64,000 nucleotides of DNA, from assembly GCF_010550675.1 (NCBI RefSeq), contig NZ_JAAGOA010000001.1:248001-312000 (forward strand), in the 5' to 3' direction. The translations under genes were made by a program, and so were the position numbers. This document shows, one piece after another, positions 53,642-60,493 of the stretch; the first letter of the stretch is position 1, and each line of letters starts with the position of its first letter. This DNA is from Phytoactinopolyspora halotolerans (GTDB lineage: Bacteria; Actinomycetota; Actinomycetes; Jiangellales; Jiangellaceae). The notes under the pieces are model-generated. The model made no database searches and was not told where the DNA came from. It saw nothing but the letters and a program-made list of their open reading frames with translations.

Positions 53642-54074
53642 TGGTGCGCCTCCCTTCGAGCTGTCGATGTGCGCTGCCGTCCGTGTGCATTGGTGCCCGC
53701 TCAGCGGTCCGGTCAAACCTCAAGAGGCGCACTGTTCGAAGACAGTTGCATCTGTAGCACGGGTACAGCGCGTGCCATCTGATCTGAGAAGAATAGTGAC
53801 AATGACCACTTTGTCGAGATTGCCGGAAGCAACCTTTCCGCATATTGAGACGGTCATCGACTTTTTGTACAAGAAAATAGTTGTCGGCGGCGACGGCTGC
53901 CAAAGGCTCTCAAAGTACCGGCTCACCTGCGGATCCAGGTTTCTCGCCGACCGGCATGGCGATGCCGTTTGTCCATCCGCGATGCCCTCATCGCCTACAT
54001 ATGTCCCGCAGACCTCACAGCATCCTTACGTAACCGGGGGGTTGGGCGCTAGGTTAAGCACCGGGGCGGAGAGG
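53642..54074. other. 433 bp divergent intergenic region, locally AT-rich
   Basis: Between the anti-sigma ATPase and the globin-reductase genes lies sequence that is clearly richer in A/T than the surroundings (53745-53905, for example GAATAGTGACAATGACC and TTTTTGTACAAGAAAATAG). Minus-strand GTTT (53718-53715) and GGGCA (53698-53694) with a 16 nt spacer resemble the GTTT-N14-16-GGGTA sites of SigB/SigF-type factors, which would suit an anti-sigma gene. Open frames in this stretch are short and lack homology features, so I see no gene. Confidence 0.5.
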
Positions 54075-55616
54075 ATGACGATGTGGACTCACTCCCGGAC
54101 AGCGGGGAAACGGGAAACCACGGCACGCCATGTGGAGGATGCCGCGGCAGAGGGGTCGGAGCCGGGTGCGCCCGGCCTGGCGCCGGCGAGTCCTGCCGAC
54201 GAGAACACGCGTGTCGACGGAGATCGCTTTGGTGGTGACGCGCCGCAGGTCGGCAACGGTATGGTTGCTTCCCATCCAGCCCACAGGGGTGCGGAACACC
54301 CGTGGTCGGACGGCACAGTCAATGGGGTTAGTCATGAGCAGTCCAATGGGCCGCTCGCGGCGGTACCGAATGCGGTGGAAACCGCTGCGGAATACGAGGC
54401 AGGTGAGTTGACGTCGCCACCCGAGCCCGAAGGGCCGGTGCCCGAGTCACAGCAAACCACTGATGCGCCGGCCCGACTTCACCCGGTGCCCAGCCATCCG
54501 CTGGGATTCGACTCGGTTGCGCTGCGGGCCACGATCACCCTGGCCGACGGCCGTCATGACCAGCTTGCCCAGCGGTTCTACGCCAACCTCTTCGCCAGTA
54601 ATCCGGAGCTCCGCGACCTCTTTCCCGCCAGCATGGAGACGCAGCGCTCTCGACTGGTCTCGGCGTTGATCCGGATCGTCGGAAGTGCCGAGAACCGCGA
54701 GGACCTGGTCGCCTACCTGGAGGGACTCGGCCGGGACCACCGGAAGTTCGGCGTGATCACGGAGCACTACGCACCGCTGGGATCCGCCCTGGTCCTCGCC
54801 TTCCGGCAGGAGCTCGGCGAGCAATGGACCGAACGGCATGAGAAGGCCTGGATTCAGGCGTACGACACGATGGCGATGATCATGGCGGAGAGCGCCGAGC
54901 GAGACGCCGTCATCTCGCCGGCATGGTGGGATGCCGAGGTCGTCTTCCATCGTCGCCTGCTTGATGATCTGGCCATCATCCAGGCCAGGCCACACACGGA
55001 TTATCCGTACCGTCCGGGTCAGTACGCCTATGTGATGTCGCCCCGGCGCCCGAAGATGTGGCGTGCTTACTCGATGGCTTCGGCGCCTCGGGACGACGGC
55101 CTGGTCGAGTTCCACGTGCGTGCCGTCGGTGCGGGCTGGGTCAGCAGTGCGCTGGTGTGGCGGACCGAGGCCGGAGATGTGCTGCGGCTCGGCGCACCAC
55201 AGGGTTTCGACCTGGCCAATCCGCGGTCGGAGCGTGACCTGCTCTGTATCGCGGGCGGTGTTGGGATCGCTCCCATCCTCTCTGGCCTCCAGGAACTGGA
55301 GCAACGCCTGGATGGACGCCGGGTGCACGTGTTCTATGCCGGGCGTGACCGCGACAGCCTGTACGCGTTGCCGCATCTGGAGTCGATCGGCGTGCGCTAC
55401 CGGCGCCTGACCGTGGTGCCGGTGGTGTCCCCGGACGGGCCGGAAGACCGCAGTCCGGATCTGATGGGCAACATCGTCTCGGCATACGGGGACTGGCGGG
55501 AGCATGACGTCTACCTCGCCGGGCCTACCCGCATGGTGCAGGCCGCCCTGGATCGGCTTCGAGAGCAGCAGATTCCCGAAGAGCAGATCGTCTGCGACGA
55601 CTACGGCACCTGGTAA
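54075..55616 (+). CDS. Globin-reductase fusion (flavohemoglobin-like)
   Basis: This is a two-domain haem and flavin protein (513 aa) with an NO-dioxygenase-like layout. Residues 1-about 140 are low complexity and likely disordered. The globin domain (about 145-275) includes SNPELRDLFPASME and proximal His in GRDHRKFGVITEHYAPLG. The ferredoxin-reductase part has the FAD motif RAYSMAS, and NADH-binding GGVGIAPI, followed by VYLAGPTRMVQA and a C-terminal DDYGTW. Flavohemoglobins detoxify nitric oxide; the long N-terminal tail is unusual. ATG at 54075 or 54081 follows GGAGAGG; the frame extends far upstream but without a matching domain. Confidence 0.9.
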   Translation: MTMWTHSRTAGKRETTARHVEDAAAEGSEPGAPGLAPASPADENTRVDGDRFGGDAPQVGNGMVASHPAHRGAEHPWSDGTVNGVSHEQSNGPLAAVPNAVETAAEYEAGELTSPPEPEGPVPESQQTTDAPARLHPVPSHPLGFDSVALRATITLADGRHDQLAQRFYANLFASNPELRDLFPASMETQRSRLVSALIRIVGSAENREDLVAYLEGLGRDHRKFGVITEHYAPLGSALVLAFRQELGEQWTERHEKAWIQAYDTMAMIMAESAERDAVISPAWWDAEVVFHRRLLDDLAIIQARPHTDYPYRPGQYAYVMSPRRPKMWRAYSMASAPRDDGLVEFHVRAVGAGWVSSALVWRTEAGDVLRLGAPQGFDLANPRSERDLLCIAGGVGIAPILSGLQELEQRLDGRRVHVFYAGRDRDSLYALPHLESIGVRYRRLTVVPVVSPDGPEDRSPDLMGNIVSAYGDWREHDVYLAGPTRMVQAALDRLREQQIPEEQIVCDDYGTW

Positions 55617-55671
55617 GCCGGACGCTCGACGGCCAGCTCCGTGGCCGCCGTTTGAGGTCGTTCTCGCGCCC

Positions 55672-55687
55672 TCTAGTCGTATCTAGT
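55672..55687. promoter_or_regulatory. Pair of TCTAGT sites downstream of the AAA ATPase gene
   Basis: TCTAGT occurs at 55672-55677 and 55682-55687, a 10 bp period. CTAG is rare in this GC-rich sequence, and the same motif is clustered on the other side of the ATPase gene (56961-57044). A TTATAC box follows on the plus strand. Confidence 0.4.
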
Positions 55688-55743
55688 CTCACGCTTATAC
55701 GGCGGTAGACACACGTAGCGGACGTCCAAGCCGCCTCTGGCGC

Positions 55744-56940
55744 CTAGGTGGTGGCGTGCTGACGCAGGTAGATGCCGAAGTGTGGGACGGTGAAGGCGAT
55801 GGTTCCGCGCTCTGCGGAGTAGATCAGTCCCTTCTTGATCAGCGAGTCGCGTGCGGGGGACAACGAGGACGGTTTGCGGCCGAGCTGGACGGCGACGTCC
55901 GAGGTCGCGACCGTCCCGTCGACCTCTCCGGACAGGCTGGCCATCGCCTGCAAGTACTCCCGCTCGGCGGGCGTCGCGCGCTCATACCTGGAGCCGAAGA
56001 ACCCGACCGCCAGCTCCGCCTCGGCGTCCGGGGCGGCGACCCGGACATCGTCCGCCGTGATCGGCACGGCCGGAGCATGGTCCCAGGTGACCTTGCCGTA
56101 CGCCTGGACGAAATACGGGTAACCCTCGGTAGCGGTGTACAGCGCGTCGAGCGCCTCCTGCTCGTACTCCACGCCTTCCTCGGCGGCCGGCGCGACCAGT
56201 GCGAGGTCGGCGGCGTCCCGGTCGAGGCGGTCGATCCGCACATACCGGAACAGCCGCTCCGAGTACGACTTGGAGGCTGACAGCACGGCCGGCAGATGGG
56301 GCAGGCCGGCGCCCACCACCACCAGCGGCAATGCCTGCTGCGACAGCTCGTGGCACGCCGCGCAGAGCGCGGAGACATCCGTCGGCGGGATGTCCTGCAT
56401 TTCGTCGACGAACACGGCGATGCCGACGCCGACATCCCGCGCGACCCCGGCCGCGTCGACGAGCAACTCGACCAGATCGACCTCGATGTCGCCGGTATCC
56501 GCACGGCCGGAGGCGGCGGCCACGTCGATCCCCGGATGCCAGCGATCGCGAAGCTTGGCGCCGTCAGCCGCGGACTTGAGGGCGAACGCCTTCAGGACGG
56601 AGAGAAACTGGTCGACCTGCTCGGGGTCACGGTGCCGGGGTGTGAGCTCCCGTACGGCCATGTGCAGAGCGCTGGCCAGAGGTCGACGGATCGACTGATC
56701 CGGCCGTGCCTCGATCTTGCCGGTTCCCCACAATCGCCGGATCGCCTGTGACCGCAGCGCATTCAGCAGAACCGTCTTGCCGACTCCGCGCAGGCCGGTC
56801 AGCACGAGCGACCGCTCCGGCCGGCCGCGTGCGATCCGTTCCAGGACCACATCGAACTGCTGCAGTTCGCGGTCGCGGCCCGCAAGTTCGGGTGGGCGTT
56901 GACCTGCGCCAGGCGCATAGGGGTTGCGTACCGGATCCAT
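55744..56940 (-). CDS. AAA ATPase with C-terminal winged-helix-like region
   Basis: This is a P-loop ATPase of the AAA_16/archaeal-ATPase type (398 aa). Walker A is GLRGVGKT (49-56), Walker B is VFVDEMQDIP (Asp179, Glu180), and sensor 1 lies in LPLVVVGAGLPHLPAVL. A middle lid region ends in TEGYPYFVQAYG. The C-terminal 75 residues (YLQAMASLSG through GRKPSSLSPARDSLIKKGLI) have the helical pattern of a winged helix. No partner gene is fused. It stands alone, flanked on both sides by clustered TCTAG sites that it could bind (inference). Function unknown; relatives take part in mobile-element or defence systems. Confidence 0.88.
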   Translation of the reverse strand: MDPVRNPYAPGAGQRPPELAGRDRELQQFDVVLERIARGRPERSLVLTGLRGVGKTVLLNALRSQAIRRLWGTGKIEARPDQSIRRPLASALHMAVRELTPRHRDPEQVDQFLSVLKAFALKSAADGAKLRDRWHPGIDVAAASGRADTGDIEVDLVELLVDAAGVARDVGVGIAVFVDEMQDIPPTDVSALCAACHELSQQALPLVVVGAGLPHLPAVLSASKSYSERLFRYVRIDRLDRDAADLALVAPAAEEGVEYEQEALDALYTATEGYPYFVQAYGKVTWDHAPAVPITADDVRVAAPDAEAELAVGFFGSRYERATPAEREYLQAMASLSGEVDGTVATSDVAVQLGRKPSSLSPARDSLIKKGLIYSAERGTIAFTVPHFGIYLRQHATT

Positions 56941-56960
56941 TGTCGGATGTTATCGGGCTT

Positions 56961-57044
56961 TCTAGTCCAGGCGCTAGACCGCTCTAGATTGGGGCATCGT
57001 CGTGCCGCTCGATATTTCTTCGCTTCTCTAGTCGCTGAGCTAGA
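56961..57044. promoter_or_regulatory. Clustered TCTAG operators upstream of the AAA ATPase gene
   Basis: Two palindromes of the form TCTAG-N8-CTAGA lie at 56961-56978 and 57027-57044, with an extra TCTAGA at 56983-56988 between. Their centres are 66 bp apart, about 6 turns. A plus-strand TATACT box (57051-57056) is preceded at 17 bp by the CTAGTC half of the second site, so binding there would also affect rightward transcription. Confidence 0.6.
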
Positions 57045-57238
57045 TGACGCTATACTCCCCCAGACTCCGCTCCTCGACTGCAGCAGTGGCGGCGCACAAG
57101 CGGCAGTGGGTGAGGTTGTTTGGGAGCGTTACCAGCACGTTTCGTAGACATCCTATGACTGGGATGGAACTGACGGAGGCTTCCGTGATTGAATCGGCCT
57201 GAACCCCTCGAAACGTCCGATGTTCTGGAGTGCCGAAC

Positions 57239-57254
57239 GTCGAAGCGCTTCGAC
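57239..57254. promoter_or_regulatory. LacI/GalR-family operator
   Basis: GTCGAAGCGCTTCGAC is a perfect palindrome with the central GCGC and GAAGCGCTTC core typical of LacI-family operators in carbohydrate loci. It lies 32 bp before the binding-protein ATG. The repressor gene is not in the window. Confidence 0.7.
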
Positions 57255-57285
57255 CGACGCCGATGTCAACGAAAGGACGTCACCT

Positions 57286-58620
57286 ATGGCACGCCTCACG
57301 AGCGCGACCACGCGCGCGGGCCACCCATCCCGCCGGTATGCCGGTGTGACAGCCGTGGTCGCGGCCGCGGCCCTGGCGCTGGCTGCCTGCGGATCGGATG
57401 ATGACGACGAAGGCCAGGCAGCAGCCGGTGATTCAGGGCCGGTGACGCTCGAGTTCTGGGGCTGGGTTCCTGATGTTGAGGCCGCGGTGGAGGAGTGGAA
57501 CCAGGCGAACCCAGACATCCAGGTCAACTTCACAAGGATGACCGGCGACGACGGTGACAAGATCCCGTCCGCGGTCGACGCGGGCACCGGGCCGGACATC
57601 GCACAGATGAGTCAGCATCAGCTTCCGGACTATGTGATCAACGAGCGCGTGATCGACATCAGCGAATACGTCGCGGATGCCGAGGATCTGTTCACGGAGA
57701 GCTCGTGGGCGGCAGTCGAGTTCGCCGACGCCATCTACGGCCTTCCCCAGGACAGCGGTCCTGCGGCGATGATGTACCGCACCGACATCTTCGATGAACA
57801 CGGCATCGAGGTGCCGGCCACATGGGACGAGTACGTCGAGGCCGGGCGGAAACTGCAGCAGGCCGATCCAGACGTGTACATCGGTCAGTTCTCTCCGAAC
57901 GAGATGGGCCTGTGGTACCAGGACATGGTGCAGGCCGGCGGGAGCTGGTTCGGCATCGACGGTGATTCCTGGACGGTGTCGATCAACGACGAGGCCGGCC
58001 GGCAGGTCGCGGACAAATGGCAGACGCTGGTCGACGAAGAGCTGGTCAAGACCGTGCAGATGTGGACGCCCGAGTACTGGGCCGACATCAACAACGGCAA
58101 CATCGCGACCATCACCTACGCCGCATGGTTCCCCGCCCTGCTGAAGGAGAACGCCGCTGACCTGACCGGGCAGTGGGCCGTGGCACCGGGGCCGGTCTTC
58201 GAAGGCTCGGACGCCGCAGGCGACACCGGAGGTGCCGTGACGGCGGTGATGGCGGGTGCCGAGCACCCTGAGGCCGCGTCCGCGTTCATCACGTGGTTGA
58301 ACAGCTCCGAGGAGGGCGTCGACCACCTGGTCACCGGCGGCGGCATCTTCCCGGCGGCCAAGATCGGCCTGGAGAACGAGGAACTGGTACAGCCGGACGA
58401 GTACTTCGGCGGCCAGGAGATCCTCGAGGTCTACAAGGAGGCGGCGCTTCGGGTGCCCGGCGATAACCAGGAAGGTCCTGGATACCAACTGATCCAGAAC
58501 GACCTGCTGGACGGTTTCGCGCAGGTGGCCAACGGCAGCACCACGTTCAGCGAGGTCCTCGACGAGGCCCAGGAGAACACCGTTCAGCGCCTGAGTGACC
58601 AAGGGCTCAGCGTCAAGTGA
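57286..58620 (+). CDS. Sugar ABC transporter substrate-binding lipoprotein
   Basis: This is a family 1 (MalE/UgpB-type) extracellular binding protein (444 aa) anchored as a lipoprotein. The N-terminus has a Tat-like twin-Arg region (SRRYAGVTAVVAAAALALAAC) and lipobox LAAC. An acidic linker (GSDDDDEG) precedes the mature domain with VTLEFWGWVPDVEAAVEEWN, and AGTGPDIAQM, AIYGLPQDSGP, GNIATITYAAW, AAGDTGGAVTAVM are typical of the family. The 5' palindrome at 57239-57254 suggests LacI control. The stop overlaps the first permease start (GTGA). The sugar is likely an oligosaccharide, given the GH genes. Confidence 0.95.
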   Translation: MARLTSATTRAGHPSRRYAGVTAVVAAAALALAACGSDDDDEGQAAAGDSGPVTLEFWGWVPDVEAAVEEWNQANPDIQVNFTRMTGDDGDKIPSAVDAGTGPDIAQMSQHQLPDYVINERVIDISEYVADAEDLFTESSWAAVEFADAIYGLPQDSGPAAMMYRTDIFDEHGIEVPATWDEYVEAGRKLQQADPDVYIGQFSPNEMGLWYQDMVQAGGSWFGIDGDSWTVSINDEAGRQVADKWQTLVDEELVKTVQMWTPEYWADINNGNIATITYAAWFPALLKENAADLTGQWAVAPGPVFEGSDAAGDTGGAVTAVMAGAEHPEAASAFITWLNSSEEGVDHLVTGGGIFPAAKIGLENEELVQPDEYFGGQEILEVYKEAALRVPGDNQEGPGYQLIQNDLLDGFAQVANGSTTFSEVLDEAQENTVQRLSDQGLSVK

Positions 58621-59570
58621 GTGCGGCCACCGCATCCACGGCAAGCCGTACCCGCCCCCGCCGCCGTCTGCGCGGCGGCGGCGGGGGCGGCGAACGGACC
58701 GCGCCGTACGTCTTCCTCGCGCCGTTCGTGCTGCTGTTCATCGGCTTCCTGGTCGTGCCGATCGGGCTGGCGATCTGGAACAGCCTGCACACCGTCCGGC
58801 GCAGTGGTCTGGGATTCGGCTCCGCGAGTGAGACCGTCTTCACCGGCCTGTCCAACTACACCGAGGCTTTGACCGATGCGGAGTTTCTCGCGGGCCTCGG
58901 CCGGGTCCTGCTCTACGGCGTCGTGCAGGTGCCCGTCATGCTCGCCCTGGCGCTCACGCTGGCCTTGCTGTTCGACTCCGCCGCCGTGCGGTTCAAGCGG
59001 TTCCTCCAGCTGAGCGTCTTCCTGCCGTACGCGGTACCGGCGGTCGTAGCCGCACTGCTCTGGGGCTTCCTCTACCAGCCGCAGGTGAGTCCCGTCGTCG
59101 ACGTGCTGCGTTCGCTCGGGGCCGACCCGGACTTCCTTGCGCCCGGAACCGTGCTCTGGTCGATCGCCAACGTCACGGTCTGGTCGGTGACCGGCGTCAA
59201 CATGATCATCATCTTCTCCGCATTGCAGACCGTGCCGCGGGACATCTACGAGGCTGCGCGGATCGACGGAGCCGGCGAGTTCCGCACCGCACTGCGGATC
59301 AAGATTCCGATGGTGGCGCCGGCGATCATCCTGACCGCGCTGTTCTCCGTCATCGGCACGCTCCAGCTGTTCAACGAGCCGATGGTGATGCGGTCGGTCA
59401 CCTCCAACGTCTCCAGCGAGTACACGCCGAACATGATGATCTTCTCCACTACCACGCAGGGCGGGAACATCAACCTGGGTTCGGCGATGGCGATCTTGCT
59501 GGGCCTGGTGACCTTCGCGCTCTCGGTGGCGGTCTCCGTGGCGTCGAACCGTCGAGGAGGGAAGCGGTGA
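58617..59570 (+). CDS. Sugar ABC transporter permease (MalF/UgpA type)
   Basis: This is the first membrane subunit of the importer (317 aa, six main helices). Key segments are PYVFLAPFVLLFIGFLVVPIGLAIW and the EAA loop EAARIDGAGEFRTALRIKIPMVAP that contacts the ATPase. The first 25 residues are Arg/Gly-rich (RGGGGGGE), encoded by a GC-only hairpin (58652-58690). GTG at 58617 overlaps the binding-protein stop; its own stop overlaps the second permease start. The importer lacks a dedicated ATPase here, as is common in actinobacteria, where a shared MsiK-type ATPase serves several importers. Confidence 0.95.
   Translation: MSAATASTASRTRPRRRLRGGGGGGERTAPYVFLAPFVLLFIGFLVVPIGLAIWNSLHTVRRSGLGFGSASETVFTGLSNYTEALTDAEFLAGLGRVLLYGVVQVPVMLALALTLALLFDSAAVRFKRFLQLSVFLPYAVPAVVAALLWGFLYQPQVSPVVDVLRSLGADPDFLAPGTVLWSIANVTVWSVTGVNMIIIFSALQTVPRDIYEAARIDGAGEFRTALRIKIPMVAPAIILTALFSVIGTLQLFNEPMVMRSVTSNVSSEYTPNMMIFSTTTQGGNINLGSAMAILLGLVTFALSVAVSVASNRRGGKR
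58652..58690 (+). promoter_or_regulatory. 15 bp GC hairpin at the start of the permease gene
   Basis: CCGCCCCCGCCGCCG (58652-58666) and its perfect complement (58676-58690) form an all-GC stem with a 9 nt loop, 32 nt after the binding-protein stop codon. In malEFG-like operons hairpins after the binding-protein gene lower expression of the permeases and protect upstream mRNA; this one is inside coding sequence. Confidence 0.65.
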
Positions 59571-60493
59571 CGGTGTCCGCAGTCGAACAGCAACGGGTTG
59601 CCTCCGCGCCGGTGCGCACCCGGCGTCGCGGTGGCGGGAGCAGCCACGGTGAGCGTCCGTCGAAACTCGGTGTCGCCGTCGTGTCGGTCTTCATGATCGG
59701 CGTTCTGGTCTACTTCATGCTGCCCGTCTACTGGCTGGTGGTGGCGTCCACCAAGACGGCGTCGGACCTGTTCTCCACGCCCGGGCTCTGGTTCTCCGAG
59801 ATGAACCTCTGGGGGAACCTGTCCCGGCTGAGCACGTATGACGGCGGAATCTTCTGGCGGTGGATGTTCAACTCGTTCATCTACTCCGGCGTCGGCTCGG
59901 TCCTGATGACGTTCGTCAGCGTGATCAGCGGCTACGCGCTGGCGGTCTACCGCTTCCGCGGCCGTGCACTGGTGGTCGGCGCGGTGATGGGCAGCATGCT
60001 GGTGCCACAGACCGTGCTCGCTCAGCCGACGTACCAACTGCTGGTGGAGATCGGGCTGAACAACACGTACGCCGGGGTGCTCATCCCGAGCTTGGTGTAC
60101 CCGTTCGGCGTGATGCTGGGGTTCATCTACGCCCGCTCGTCCATCCCGACCGAGATCCTGGAGGCGGCGAGGCTGGACGGCGCGAGTGAGTGGCGGATCT
60201 TCCTGTCGATCGGCAGCAGGCTGATGGGCACCGGCACGGTGACCATCCTGCTGTTCGCCTTCATCGGGAGTTGGAACAACTTCATGCTGCCGCTGCTGGT
60301 TCTCAACGACCAGAGCCTGATGCCGGTGACGGTAGGGCTGAACGGATGGAGCCAGGCCTCGATCACGGTGCCGGAGTTGCAGACCCTGACCGTGGTGGGC
60401 GCGCTCGTTTCGATCGTCCCCGTGGTGCTGGTCTTCCTGGGTCTGCAGCGCTATTGGCGCAGCGGGCTGGCCGCTGGGGGTGTGCGGTTCTGA
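59567..60493 (+). CDS. Sugar ABC transporter permease (MalG type)
   Basis: This is the second membrane subunit (308 aa). About 35 N-terminal residues precede the first helix FMIGVLVYFMLPVYWLVVAST. The EAA loop reads EAARLDGASEWRIFLSIGSRLMG, and IGSWNNFMLPLLVLND is typical. GTG at 59567 overlaps the first permease stop (GTGA). At its end the TGA (60491-60493) overlaps the likely CTG start of the glycoside hydrolase gene. Confidence 0.95.
   Translation: MTVSAVEQQRVASAPVRTRRRGGGSSHGERPSKLGVAVVSVFMIGVLVYFMLPVYWLVVASTKTASDLFSTPGLWFSEMNLWGNLSRLSTYDGGIFWRWMFNSFIYSGVGSVLMTFVSVISGYALAVYRFRGRALVVGAVMGSMLVPQTVLAQPTYQLLVEIGLNNTYAGVLIPSLVYPFGVMLGFIYARSSIPTEILEAARLDGASEWRIFLSIGSRLMGTGTVTILLFAFIGSWNNFMLPLLVLNDQSLMPVTVGLNGWSQASITVPELQTLTVVGALVSIVPVVLVFLGLQRYWRSGLAAGGVRF

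Larger units (their letters stand above)
56941..57285. other. 345 bp regulatory region between AAA ATPase and sugar-uptake operon
   Basis: The region contains the TCTAG cluster (56961-57044), a TATACT box at 57051, and from about 57190 a leader. The leader holds a perfect 16 bp palindrome GTCGAAGCGCTTCGAC at 57239-57254 and the ribosome site GAAAGGA for the binding-protein gene. Short open frames (for example near 57165) look accidental. Confidence 0.7.

Noticed and set aside
53720-53926. A 68-codon minus-strand frame in the AT-rich leader of the globin gene
   Set aside because: No homology features, no ribosome site, and codon third positions do not show the GC bias of real genes here.
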